A stretch of DNA of 64,000 nt. It comes from Planctomycetaceae bacterium. Lineage in GTDB: Bacteria; Planctomycetota; Planctomycetia; Pirellulales; Pirellulaceae. Where the stretch lies: NCBI GenBank assembly GCA_016794985.1, contig JAEUIQ010000069.1, positions 40,937 to 104,936 on the forward strand, read 5' to 3'. The notes below the pieces were generated by a model. That model was not told the DNA's origin and did not search any database. It worked only from the letters and a program-made list of their open reading frames with translations. Position 1 is the stretch's first letter, and every line of letters starts with the position of its first letter. The position numbers and the translations under genes are program-made. Shown one piece after another: positions 18,854 through 27,657 of the stretch.

Positions 18854-19420
18854 ATGTCCAAGAAAGATACCAAGCCTGCTGCCCCAGAAGCTGCAGCACC
18901 CAAGTCCGGCCCCGGAATGATGGGCAAAATCATTGGAGCCGTGATCATCGGTGTCATTGTGCTCGTTCAAGCCGGTGTCGTCTACTTTCTATTGCCCAAC
19001 CCCGACGCGATTGCCAACCGCGTTCGAGATGAAGTCAAGAAAGAACTGGATAGTGCCAAAGAAGCCACGCCCGATGTTGCGGAAGCTGAGCAGCCGACCG
19101 AACAGGCGGAGGTCGAACTGGGCACGTTCAACCTGGCAATCCATCAACCCAGTTCCAATACGACTCTGAATCTGACTTGTCGCGTCATGGGTACGATCGA
19201 TAAGGCCCAGCAGCCAGAGTTCACCACTCTCATGGAAAACAACAAAAACCGACTCCGCGAGCGGATTATTATCGAGTTTCGCAGCGCCGAGCTCGATGAA
19301 TTGACCGACCCGGGTTTGGGCTTGCTAAAACGGCGAATTTTAGAGAAAAGCAATCAGTTGCTGGGCAAACCACTGTTGAAGTCCGTAATGTTCCCCGAGT
19401 ACAACTACTATCAGCAGTAG
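18854..19420 (+). CDS. fliL: Flagellar basal-body-associated protein FliL-like
   Basis: 188 residues from ATG 18854. A Pro/Ala/Lys-rich N-terminus leads into one membrane helix (IIGAVIIGVIVLVQAGVVYFLL, slightly shortened here as IIGVIVLVQAGVVYFL), then an acidic linker and a periplasmic domain ending in LLKRRILEKSNQLLGKPLLKSV. This is the FliL layout; FliL surrounds the stator and supports torque. Identity is modest but position between motB and fliN supports it. An upstream in-frame start at 18821 is less likely. Confidence 0.78.
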   Translation: MSKKDTKPAAPEAAAPKSGPGMMGKIIGAVIIGVIVLVQAGVVYFLLPNPDAIANRVRDEVKKELDSAKEATPDVAEAEQPTEQAEVELGTFNLAIHQPSSNTTLNLTCRVMGTIDKAQQPEFTTLMENNKNRLRERIIIEFRSAELDELTDPGLGLLKRRILEKSNQLLGKPLLKSVMFPEYNYYQQ

Positions 19421-19465
19421 GATCCTGGACATCACGTCGGTCCGCGTTTGAATTTGGAATCAGTC

Positions 19466-19924
19466 ATGGATGACACGCCCGAACCAAAGTCTGTTAAGAG
19501 CGATGCGACCCGACACGGCAGCACCCCCCCGCCCATGACGGTTGGCGATGATATCCAAGTCCTCTTGGAGCAAGCCGAGCGAGCGATTTCGTCGATTAAT
19601 GAACCGGCCCAGTCCAAGGCGACTGGCATTCGTCCCTTTCAGCTAGCAGAACTTGCGGGCACGCCGCCTTCCCCAGACAAGGCTTCGTTGTCCTTGCTGC
19701 GCGATGTCGAGCTTGAACTGAAGATCGAACTCGGTCGTTCCCGCATGGCCATCGAAGACCTAATGAAGCTGAAAAAGGGATCGGTGGTTCCGCTCGACAA
19801 AATGGCCGGCGACCCGGTCGATGTCTTCGTCAATGGTCGTTTGGTTGCCCGCGGTGAAGTTTTAGTGTTTAACGACAACTTTTGCGTGCGTGTTGCGGAA
19901 CTTGTCTCGGGTGATCAAAGTTAG
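19466..19924 (+). CDS. fliN: Flagellar motor switch protein FliN
   Basis: 152 residues from ATG 19466; a TTG at 19448 would add six. The N-terminal half is variable. The C-terminal SpoA/FliN domain is complete: LLRDVELELKIELGRSRMAI, then LKKGSVVPLDKMAGDPVDVF and NGRLVARGEVLVFNDNFCVR. FliN forms the lower C-ring and export docking site. No fliM is present in the window, so the C-ring partner must be encoded elsewhere. It ends the flagellar cluster, 57 bases from a convergent gene. Confidence 0.92.
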   Translation: MDDTPEPKSVKSDATRHGSTPPPMTVGDDIQVLLEQAERAISSINEPAQSKATGIRPFQLAELAGTPPSPDKASLSLLRDVELELKIELGRSRMAIEDLMKLKKGSVVPLDKMAGDPVDVFVNGRLVARGEVLVFNDNFCVRVAELVSGDQS

Positions 19925-19981
19925 GCCAACGCTCGCCCACTGTCCCGATTCGGCCAACCTTCTGTCTGCCCCTCCTGAGGA

Positions 19982-20737
19982 TCAGTTGGAGATAGCGCCA
20001 GGGGAAAGATGCGCGATCTGATTTAGTTCCAATAGTTGGCACTTCAATTGGGCGTTCTTGCTGTTGTTTGGGGCAGAGTGATCGTTGTTCACCGAGATCC
20101 GAACTTTGCTGATCGAGGTGTTGTAGATGGATCTCGGGCGAACGAAGTAATTGGGCTCGCCGGTCAACAATCGCGACAACAGCAACGCAATGAATTCGCC
20201 ATGAGAGACGATCAAGACCCGTTCCGGATTGGTTGAAGTCGGTTCACTACCAAGACGCTGTTGAGTATCCAGTGCCATGTTTTCCAGGGCCAGCTTCACG
20301 CGGTCCGCCCGCGGGATTGCTGCTTCCATGGTCTCGAATTCCGTGAGCGAATTCCAACCGCCAGCGAGCCACGCCGCGGGCGGATTGGCCCAAGGAAAAT
20401 GTTGCCGAACTTCTTCGACCGTCATCCCGGACTCCGCCCGTCGAGGATGTGGGGCATAGCCTGAAAAACAGCCACCAACTTCAAATAACTCGGTCCAAAT
20501 CTGAAAGCCACGGTAAGCGGGTTGGGCGGCATGATGGAACGGAGCGGCTGTTTCCAACGCCCGCCGAAAGGCACTGACAAAACGCTGGGCAAACGGCCCC
20601 GAGTCGTGCAAATGCCGACCGACCGCTTCTGCCTGCCAATGCCCGAGTGACGTAAGAGGCGGATCTGGTTGACGTTGCGATTCGGGATTCGCATTGTTTT
20701 GCGATTGCGCGTGACGTACCAACCAAATATCAATCAT
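19982..20737 (-). CDS. Histidine phosphatase superfamily (phosphoglycerate-mutase-like) protein
   Basis: 251 residues from ATG 20737, supported by GAGGA six bases upstream; ATG 20743 is also possible. The catalytic LVRHAQSQNN motif is at the N-terminus and the second catalytic histidine is in VLIVSHGEFIALLL. These enzymes remove phosphate through a phosphohistidine; the substrate cannot be told from sequence. The insert around YAPHPRRAESGMTVEE is typical of uncharacterised family members. The start overlaps the end of the YhaN-like ATPase gene by 8 bases, so it is the third gene of that operon. Confidence 0.85.
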   Translation of the reverse strand: MIDIWLVRHAQSQNNANPESQRQPDPPLTSLGHWQAEAVGRHLHDSGPFAQRFVSAFRRALETAAPFHHAAQPAYRGFQIWTELFEVGGCFSGYAPHPRRAESGMTVEEVRQHFPWANPPAAWLAGGWNSLTEFETMEAAIPRADRVKLALENMALDTQQRLGSEPTSTNPERVLIVSHGEFIALLLSRLLTGEPNYFVRPRSIYNTSISKVRISVNNDHSAPNNSKNAQLKCQLLELNQIAHLSPGAISN

Positions 20738-23700
20738 TCCCATTCCTCGGCTCAACGGCCGTCTCGTAGGCCGCTTCCCACCACATTTCCAACTTGGGGC
20801 TTTCGTGATCCACCAAGGCCTCGGGGGAAGGGGCCGGCAGTTCATCGTCCAGGTCGTCTTTGTATTCGGGTTCCAGCGGTTCGTCAACCAAGTAGTCCCA
20901 TTCGTCGTCCGAGTCGACCCGAACGACGGCTCCGCCTTCCGTCTTGATCACATCGCGATGGTGCGGCAGCGCTTGAACGGAAACGCCATTGCGAGAGAAG
21001 GTCTGGTGAATATGGTGATGGCAGGTAAACATGAGTACTTGATAGCCCGTCTTGGCGAATTTGGCCAAAACCGTCGCTGCACAATGACAACGTTCTTCGT
21101 CGAAATTCACCAAAACGTCGTCCAACACCATCGGCAAGGTAATGCCACGTCGTGCGTAGGCGCTGACGAGGGCCAATCGCAATGCCAAGAAGACGGCTTC
21201 CCGAGTACCGCGACTCAATAGCTCGACATTGATCGCTTGACCGCCCTCGTGATCCACGAACAGGTTTTCTCCCACCAACCGGGTCCAGATTCGCGTGTAT
21301 TCGCCGTCGGTTAACTCTTCCAAGTACTTCGAGGCTTCCTTCAACGTCTCGGGTTGGCGTAGCTTCTCATGCTGTTCACGAATCGACTCGAGCAATTGAT
21401 TCACGACCGCTAACTGCTGCCATTTCCGCGTCAACTCATGAATTTGCTGTTCGACGGCACTCCATTCTAAACGAGCGATTTCCAAGCCTTCGTTGGAACT
21501 CAATGAATCCATCTCTTGCAGCAGCTTACCGCGTTCGAGAGTCAGTTCAGAAATTCGCTTCTTGAATCCCTCCGCGTCTTGTACCAATTTGTCCCAGACG
21601 CGTTCCAAGCCCGCCGGTCCATGGCGTTGGACTAATCCCACGACAACTTCCCATTGGAAGTGTCCGCCCAACGCTGCCCGAATCTGCTCATCGACTGCAT
21701 CCAGTTTGTCACGCAACTTGGCCCGTTGTTGATGTTGATGGGCAAAGTCTCGAAATTGTTCCTCGGTCGTGGCACCCGCCGCCGACAACAAACGCCGTTT
21801 GGATGCTTGCAACTTGTCTTGACGAGCGCGTTGAGCATGGTAGTTACTGCGCAGCTTTTTGAACTCGGCTGCTAGTTTTTCGCGTCGTTCGATCAGTTCT
21901 CGTTGACTGCGCACCAATCGTTGCAATTCTGCGAGCCTCTTCTGCGGGTGATTTTCCGAAGCGGCCAACTGCGTTTCTTCGGCTAACGCATGTATCCGAG
22001 CACAGAAGACTCGGTGCTCGTTTTGCTTTTCAGCCAACCGCTGCGAACTTTCTTCCAAGGTCGATCGCCACGTTTCTAGCTTTTGAATGAGGCGGGAAAG
22101 ATCTTTGATTTCCGCCGGTTTCAACTTCTCTGGTAGGTTGAGGCCCTTGAGCGTTTCTCGCCAATGCCGTTGGGCCTTCTTGAGGGTTCCTTCGATCTTA
22201 TCCCGCTTGAGTTTTAACGTTTCCAAATGCTGCTGCGACGCGTGCAGCTTGTTCTCCAGAGGGATAATCTCTTCCATCTTGCCGATTTGTCCTTCGGCTT
22301 CGCGCAAGCGAGTTTCCCAATGCGACACGCCCGGCGGAAGTTCGGCATCCAATTCATCGCGAGTTTGCCGAGCGCGCTTCAATTGTTGCCGCACTAGTTC
22401 AATTTGATGCAAGAAGTCATTTAATTCGTCCCGTGAATTGCGTTCGTAGCTCTGCTTGAGCCAATACGCGAACAGCAGCCCCACCGCACCCATCAGGAAC
22501 ATCAGCAACCCCGCCGGCTGAATCGTATTGCTCGCGTCTTCGCTTAACCCATTTTGAGTTGCAATGATGATCAGCAGCAATCCCGTCAAAGCCACCGCAC
22601 CAATCACCACCAAACGTGAGGCCGGCAGCTCTTGGTTTTCGACAACGACATCCAAGTCCCGTTGCATCTCGCGGCGGCTGGTTTCTAAGGCTTCGATTTT
22701 CTTGTCCAGTTCAGTGCGTTTCCGCAGTCGATTGGCCAAGCGCGACGTGTCTTCTAAGGTGGACGGCGCGCCTTGCAAGACTCCGGCATGAGCCCGAGCC
22801 GACTCCAACGTGTCGCGCAGATGTTTGACCTCGATCTCCGCCTCGCGGACTTCATTCTCGGCACGATTCAGGCGTTCACGGTCTTCGCGAATGCCTCGTG
22901 CGACACCGTGCAACGAAGAGATGGTGTTCTGTGTCAAGAGGTTGGAATCTCGCTGACTCACTCCCAAGTTGCGTTGGATCTCGGCCACGATCTCCTTCAC
23001 GCTTTGCTGGGCCGATGTCCGTTGTTCTTCCAATTGGGCAATCTCTCGCTCGACGGATTCCAACCAAGGGACGTGTTCGCCCAAGGCTTCGATACGATTG
23101 CGATTCTTCCATAACACCCGGTTGATCGGAATGCTGCCGACGCTTTGTCGCAAATGCTTGCGTTCCACCAATTGATTGTTGACGACATCGCGCTGCTTGA
23201 GCAGTTCTTGATTCAATTGGTCCAAACGTGGTATGTCGATCAGGGCCAGATCAGGTAACGCGCCGAAAGCCGCGATTTGCTGTTCGATGACGCAACGATT
23301 CTGCCACCGCTCGGCAATCTGCATGGCCATTTCCACTTGCCGAGACTCTTGGTCCGTCGCCGCCAGTTTTTGCTCGACTTCCGCCAATTGCCGTGAGAAA
23401 TCTTTGGCATGGGCGGCAATCTTCGCCCAACGGCGACCGCCAGCCACCAAGCCGTCAATTTGAATCAATAAATCTTTGCGCCGTTTCAAGAGGCGGCCCA
23501 GTTGATGATTGACGTCGTACCAATCTCCGTGAACCAACTTCTCGCGCTGCTGTCGAATCTCGCGGAGGACATCAATCAAGGACACGCGATCAAAGCCACT
23601 GGTCAATCGATACAAATGATCCGCGGCTTGCGTGTCATTCAGGGCTCCCAATTCTTGGATTTCCTGAAGGCCGATCGCAAAAACGTGATTGAAGATCGGC

Positions 23701-24065
23701 TCATCAACTTCGTTCATGATCGCTTTGAGCCGCGATTGGCCACTGGCACTACCCTCGGACGTTGTGATGATCACGTCGCCGTCGTCGGAAGGACGTTGCA
23801 GGTCGAGCGTCCGTTGAATCTCCAGTCCGCCTTCGACGCGTTGCAATTGCAAACGGCCGCCAGGCGTTCCACCATAGACTGGTGGCATGTATTTCTCACG
23901 GCGCTCTTTCGGGAATCCGAAAAAACATGTGCGAATGAACTGCATTAACGTGCTCTTGCCCGCTTCATTACGACCGAAGAACACGGTCATGCCTTCGGGG
24001 ATGCTCTCGATGGTCAGGTCGCGCCAGATCCCAAACCCATCAATGCGCATGCCTTTGATCTTCAT
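20730..24065 (-). CDS. YhaN/SbcC-like AAA ATPase with long coiled coil
   Basis: 1111 residues from ATG 24065, preceded by GGAGG. Walker A is GRNEAGKST near residue 35; the C-terminal half has the ABC-type signature SRGTREAVFLALRLAL and Walker B LPMVLDDVLVNFDEE. Between them are long coiled coils, interrupted near the middle by two hydrophobic segments (VIGAVALTGLLLIIIA and LLMFLMGAVGLLFAYWL). That hydrophobic pair is the mark of YhaN rather than SbcC or Rad50. The tail is very acidic (SDDEWDYLVDEPLEPEYKDD). It is expected to pair with the YhaO-like protein encoded 17 bases upstream. Role in DNA end processing is inferred from family. Confidence 0.88.
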   Translation of the reverse strand: MKIKGMRIDGFGIWRDLTIESIPEGMTVFFGRNEAGKSTLMQFIRTCFFGFPKERREKYMPPVYGGTPGGRLQLQRVEGGLEIQRTLDLQRPSDDGDVIITTSEGSASGQSRLKAIMNEVDEPIFNHVFAIGLQEIQELGALNDTQAADHLYRLTSGFDRVSLIDVLREIRQQREKLVHGDWYDVNHQLGRLLKRRKDLLIQIDGLVAGGRRWAKIAAHAKDFSRQLAEVEQKLAATDQESRQVEMAMQIAERWQNRCVIEQQIAAFGALPDLALIDIPRLDQLNQELLKQRDVVNNQLVERKHLRQSVGSIPINRVLWKNRNRIEALGEHVPWLESVEREIAQLEEQRTSAQQSVKEIVAEIQRNLGVSQRDSNLLTQNTISSLHGVARGIREDRERLNRAENEVREAEIEVKHLRDTLESARAHAGVLQGAPSTLEDTSRLANRLRKRTELDKKIEALETSRREMQRDLDVVVENQELPASRLVVIGAVALTGLLLIIIATQNGLSEDASNTIQPAGLLMFLMGAVGLLFAYWLKQSYERNSRDELNDFLHQIELVRQQLKRARQTRDELDAELPPGVSHWETRLREAEGQIGKMEEIIPLENKLHASQQHLETLKLKRDKIEGTLKKAQRHWRETLKGLNLPEKLKPAEIKDLSRLIQKLETWRSTLEESSQRLAEKQNEHRVFCARIHALAEETQLAASENHPQKRLAELQRLVRSQRELIERREKLAAEFKKLRSNYHAQRARQDKLQASKRRLLSAAGATTEEQFRDFAHQHQQRAKLRDKLDAVDEQIRAALGGHFQWEVVVGLVQRHGPAGLERVWDKLVQDAEGFKKRISELTLERGKLLQEMDSLSSNEGLEIARLEWSAVEQQIHELTRKWQQLAVVNQLLESIREQHEKLRQPETLKEASKYLEELTDGEYTRIWTRLVGENLFVDHEGGQAINVELLSRGTREAVFLALRLALVSAYARRGITLPMVLDDVLVNFDEERCHCAATVLAKFAKTGYQVLMFTCHHHIHQTFSRNGVSVQALPHHRDVIKTEGGAVVRVDSDDEWDYLVDEPLEPEYKDDLDDELPAPSPEALVDHESPKLEMWWEAAYETAVEPRNGND

Positions 24066-24081
24066 GATCGTTTTCCTCCTG

Positions 24082-25569
24082 TTAGGTCTGATTTCCGCCC
24101 AAACGCTCGATGCCATTCAATAATGCGGCATCCAAGACCGCTTCACGCGCGTTGGCATCCATTCTCGTCAAACGAGTCACCCCATCGATTTCGTCTTGAC
24201 CACCGGCATAATGAGCCAAGTTCAGCGGCAATTTGCTGTCCTGGCGATAGCGGGCAATCTCGCGCAAATAGTCGCCCAAGATCGTGTCCTCGTTGTGCCA
24301 GCCTTTGGGCAAGTTCTGCGGAGCTGAGAAGCTCAGACTGACCGACCAAAGCCCTGGCGAACTACCGAACTCGTGACGCAACCACTTGAGCAACTTGCTC
24401 AGGTTTTCTTCTTGGCGAAACTCGGCCGAATAATCACCTGTGGTCGCCACGTGCCAATCGACCAGCAAGTGTTGGTCTGGCAATTTGGAAGTCATTTGCA
24501 AGGCTCGGTCCGCTAAGAGATCCTTCAAGGCGTCCAGCGAAATCGACTCCGCGACCGATAGGCTGATGTTCAGCCATCGCACACTGTCGCATTCCACCGC
24601 TTGCGTTCGAATCTGGCCGTCCGCTTCGACCGCAACCAACATCGCGCCGTGCGGGCCTTGAGCGGAATGCTCTCTTCCCAAATGGCTACCAGGATAAGCA
24701 ACGATCTGCCCAGGTTGGGTCACTAGATCCCGTTTCAATTTGCCACCCATGGCCCAATAACGAATGCCCTGCCCCGCCAATTTTTGCGCTTCGAAATGAC
24801 CGTGTGTCATCGCAATCGGAAAACCGACATTGGCACCCGCTTGAAAGTCTTTCATCGACATGCGGTGAGGGTCGCTGGCCGCGCCGTAGATCGTGGCCAA
24901 CAAGCGACCTTGGCGCCGAACCGATGCCGTATCGACGAGAGTCGACGGAAAGAGGCGGACGTTGGTCGGAAGTTCAATCGCCGTTGGCCAACGCTCCAAG
25001 TGATCCTCTTGGCCGCCACACCAATAAACCTCAATGTCTCGTTGTCCCAAGCGTTCGAACTGCGACAGTAAAAATGCAATCGCCCGCGGCCCGCCAAAAT
25101 CCAAATCGACGACATTCCCAGCGAGCAATACGAACGCCACACGCTCGGCAATCGCGAGATCAAACAAGCGAATCGCCGAATGATAAGCGGCCGATGCCAA
25201 AACCGTTTGCCAAGCCGGAGGATACTCCGCTAATCCTTGCAACGGCCGATGCAACAACAGGTCGCTAGAATGCAAGAATCGAAAGGGTTCCCATCGCCCG
25301 GCGACAGGCGCCGGTGAACTCATCGAGCTTGGGCCAGTCCCACCAAGTTGGCCTGTTGCCGCTCCGTATTGGTTGAACGGAGCTGCATTACCAGCCCCAA
25401 TTTCGGGACCAGAAGAACCCATGACTCCAGCCCCCCCGGTCGACTGGCCCGCATTCGCCTGTACCGAACTCGCCTGAGCGGAACTCGACTGACCCGGACC
25501 AGCTTGAGCCGAACTTACCCGAGTCGAGCCTACCTGCGACGCACCCGTGGTTTTTCCTTTGTCGCTCAT
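24082..25569 (-). CDS. YhaO/SbcD-like metallophosphoesterase-fold protein with degenerate active site
   Basis: 495 residues. The first ~90 are Ser/Gly/Ala/Gln-rich and repetitive. A calcineurin-like fold then begins at FRFLHSSDLLLHRPLQGL. In active SbcD/Mre11 relatives the metal ligands lie in DLHL, GD, GNHD, HGH and GHxH; here they read DLLL, GN (LLAGNVVD), GGQED, HGHF and GGKLK. Most metal ligands are therefore absent, so nuclease activity is doubtful. The remaining fold, the size and the following YhaN-like gene identify it as the YhaO partner. It starts the three-gene operon. The loss may be a trait of planctomycete YhaO proteins. Confidence 0.8.
   Translation of the reverse strand: MSDKGKTTGASQVGSTRVSSAQAGPGQSSSAQASSVQANAGQSTGGAGVMGSSGPEIGAGNAAPFNQYGAATGQLGGTGPSSMSSPAPVAGRWEPFRFLHSSDLLLHRPLQGLAEYPPAWQTVLASAAYHSAIRLFDLAIAERVAFVLLAGNVVDLDFGGPRAIAFLLSQFERLGQRDIEVYWCGGQEDHLERWPTAIELPTNVRLFPSTLVDTASVRRQGRLLATIYGAASDPHRMSMKDFQAGANVGFPIAMTHGHFEAQKLAGQGIRYWAMGGKLKRDLVTQPGQIVAYPGSHLGREHSAQGPHGAMLVAVEADGQIRTQAVECDSVRWLNISLSVAESISLDALKDLLADRALQMTSKLPDQHLLVDWHVATTGDYSAEFRQEENLSKLLKWLRHEFGSSPGLWSVSLSFSAPQNLPKGWHNEDTILGDYLREIARYRQDSKLPLNLAHYAGGQDEIDGVTRLTRMDANAREAVLDAALLNGIERLGGNQT
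25427..25555 (-). repeat. Degenerate 15-base repeats coding for pentapeptides
   Basis: Within the 5' part of the YhaO-like gene, successive 15-base units encode related pentapeptides (GASQV, GSTRV, SSAQA, GPGQS, SSAQA, SSVQA, NAGQS). The units are imperfect at DNA level. They lie outside the folded domain. Confidence 0.6.
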
Positions 25570-25957
25570 TGGTCAACTCCCTTTTTTCGAGCACCGCCCG
25601 CGATCCGCGCATGGCACACTGCGGCAAAATTTACGTAGTCCATGCCAGCGTCTCATTTGACACGAACTACTCAAATAGCCCAGTTTACTGATTTCGGAAG
25701 ATCGAAACTAGACCAATCCCGATAATTCAAGAAGGCCGACAATTCGCTTTGAGGATAACTGCGATTGCCAAGTTAGGGCGGTTCGCAAGATCTGTGCCAT
25801 GCTCACTTTGCCGTCACATCTTCACGTTGTCGCGAAGCATGCGTGGCGATCGCTAAAGCTGAGAAACGCCGTGGAGCGGAAATCGCCGAGCCCATAACAG
25901 GCTGCTGGTACACGCTACTTATTCGTTGATCCGCCGAGTCTTCAATGGCCAAGGTGC
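25570..25957. other. Intergenic region, no gene seen
   Basis: 388 bases upstream of the YhaO-like gene and downstream of the DUF3106-like gene. It presumably carries the promoter of the minus-strand YhaO operon, but no clear -35/-10 pair, RNA gene or repeat was seen. Confidence 0.5.
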
Positions 25958-26842
25958 TCAATCATTGTCGGTCGTGCGTCGGGCGGGAGGCTGCCCTTCA
26001 TTGACTGGTGGGCGACCTTCGTCGTCCAATGGCCCCCGAGGGCGGCGCGGCCCGCGCGAATCGTTTCGCATGCCGAAAAATCCTGGCAATTCCATGCGAA
26101 CATTGTAATACTCGCGCAGTTTGGCATTGATGGCATCCGGCGTCATTTCGGGTAACTCGGTCAACGCAATTTTTTCCTCGTCCGTCAACGACTCATAGAC
26201 CGATTTGAGCATCGTTGGCGTCGGACGGCGAAGATCCTGGAACCAACCCATTACCAGAATCCAACGCTCATCTCGTCCATCGACGATTTTGCCCCGCTTT
26301 TGCTCCATCAACTCGGCAGTTTTTCCCGAGAAGCGACTTTGCAAATCGTCCAATTGGGCGTTCATTCTGGCTTCAAACTGGTTGGGTGGAACGGGCGTTC
26401 GATCAGGGCGTTGTAGTACTTCCCGTCCCCATTGGGTAAAAATCTTGAGTTCATCGAGCGTCAACCGTGTCGATTCATTGGCCAAGTTTTCTTCGTATTG
26501 ACGCAAGCGAATCTTCTGAACCAATTCCATGCGTTTGTCGACCGAGTCCGCCGTCAGGTTTGCGCGGTCACGATCGGAGAGGCCGAGGTTCCACTCGTAG
26601 TATTGGTCCATTACGGCTCGCAGACGGGCGGCATCCGGGCGGGCCGCCAGTTGCTCATCAAAAGCCCGCCATTTTGCTTGCTCGGTTGCGGACAACGCAG
26701 AAAATCGCTCCCATTTGCGAACCATTTCGCGTTGTTCTTCCGGAGACAAAGTCTCAAAGTTCTCGCGTTGCTCCAAGGCAAGATCGGACAAAAACCACAT
26801 GCCACCCAGGAGGAGAACCAACCCGGATTTAAGGTTCCACAT
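25958..26842 (-). CDS. DUF3106-like membrane-anchored protein
   Basis: 294 residues from ATG 26842, which follows CAGGAGG. A short N-terminal membrane segment (SGLVLLLGGMWFLSDLAL) is followed by a Trp/Arg/Glu-rich helical region (LSPEEQREMVRKWERFSAL, then LSATEQAKWRAF) typical of DUF3106, a domain found downstream of ECF sigma/anti-sigma genes. The C-terminus is Arg/Pro-rich (RGPRRPRGPLDDEGRPP) and probably disordered. The start overlaps the anti-sigma gene by 14 bases, so the three genes form one operon. Function unknown; location in the periplasm is inferred from the single membrane segment. Confidence 0.7.
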   Translation of the reverse strand: MWNLKSGLVLLLGGMWFLSDLALEQRENFETLSPEEQREMVRKWERFSALSATEQAKWRAFDEQLAARPDAARLRAVMDQYYEWNLGLSDRDRANLTADSVDKRMELVQKIRLRQYEENLANESTRLTLDELKIFTQWGREVLQRPDRTPVPPNQFEARMNAQLDDLQSRFSGKTAELMEQKRGKIVDGRDERWILVMGWFQDLRRPTPTMLKSVYESLTDEEKIALTELPEMTPDAINAKLREYYNVRMELPGFFGMRNDSRGPRRPRGPLDDEGRPPVNEGQPPARRTTDND

Positions 26843-27557
26843 GGGGCACCTCCTGGGCAAACCAACCTTCACTTTCCAAGCGGACCAAAAAGTCCAAGTC
26901 GCCAATCAGTTCGTACTTCTCCCAGTCGCGAACCAAACGATACGACTCGAAAAACTCTCGCTCGTTCGCCGATTGCCAGTGTCTCGTTACCAAGTAACCC
27001 ATCCCCAAAGAGACGGCCAGCGATGCGGCCACTCCTAACCATTTCATGACGCCCCGATAATTGAAACGTGCGGCGTTGGATGCCAACTCACGTTGCACCA
27101 CGAGTTTCATGGTGCTTTCCGTGAATTCTGCGTTGCAGGTCGGTCGCGGTAAACAGTCCAAAGCGTCCCATGAATCTTGCAGCGCTGCCAAATGAGCCCG
27201 AGAAGATTCGTCTTCGATCAAACGCTTTTCAACTTTTTGCCGGGTTTGGTCGTCCAAATCCCCGTCCAAGTACACGACCAGTTCGTCGACCGTACTGGAA
27301 ACATCCACCGTGTCGGCCAAATCGTATTCGTCGACCTCGTCCCCTTCCAGGTCGTGGCCCGTTGCCCAAGCCAAAATATCCTGGTGCCCCACGATATCCT
27401 GGTGCCCCACGATATCCTGGTGCCCCACGTGGATGCGATCTTCGGCACTGCCAGCATTCAATCTCGTTGAGCCAGACCTTTCCTGGGTCGATCCCATTGG
27501 ATCAGGCGGCTCGGCAGGATTATCTTTTGAATTCGACATGTCAAAATCTGATTTCAT
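26829..27557 (-). CDS. Anti-sigma-factor-like single-pass membrane protein
   Basis: 242 residues from ATG 27557 (ACAGGAATC upstream); the reading frame is open further, but it would overlap the sigma gene. The N-terminal part is acidic and contains the repeat GHQDIV; then VDELVVYLDGDLDDQTRQKV resembles the zinc-less anti-sigma N-domain (YLDGEL motif), followed by LQDSWDALDCLPRPT. A membrane helix (WLGVAASLAVSLGMGYLV) lies near residue 185, and a short periplasmic part follows. It lies about 100 bases after the ECF sigma gene and is probably its membrane-bound partner. Identity is inferred from layout and the YLDGDL motif. Confidence 0.72.
   Translation of the reverse strand: MKSDFDMSNSKDNPAEPPDPMGSTQERSGSTRLNAGSAEDRIHVGHQDIVGHQDIVGHQDILAWATGHDLEGDEVDEYDLADTVDVSSTVDELVVYLDGDLDDQTRQKVEKRLIEDESSRAHLAALQDSWDALDCLPRPTCNAEFTESTMKLVVQRELASNAARFNYRGVMKWLGVAASLAVSLGMGYLVTRHWQSANEREFFESYRLVRDWEKYELIGDLDFLVRLESEGWFAQEVPHVEP
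27376..27429 (-). repeat. Three perfect tandem copies of an 18-base unit
   Basis: The unit ATATCCTGGTGCCCCACG (plus strand) occurs at 27376-27393, 27394-27411 and 27412-27429 without a mismatch. It is in frame within the anti-sigma-like gene and codes for GHQDIV repeats on the minus strand. Confidence 0.95.
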
Positions 27558-27657
27558 GATTCCTGTGTTGTCCAGCGGTTCCGTCCGTCCGAAGGAACAA
27601 CATGCCTCTTTAACCATCCGACCCGATGGTTGTTCCGGTCCTGTTTCGTTTTTTGGC

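Noticed and set aside
27376..27429. Possible CRISPR array
   Set aside because: The 18-base units are directly joined with no spacers and are in frame inside a gene.
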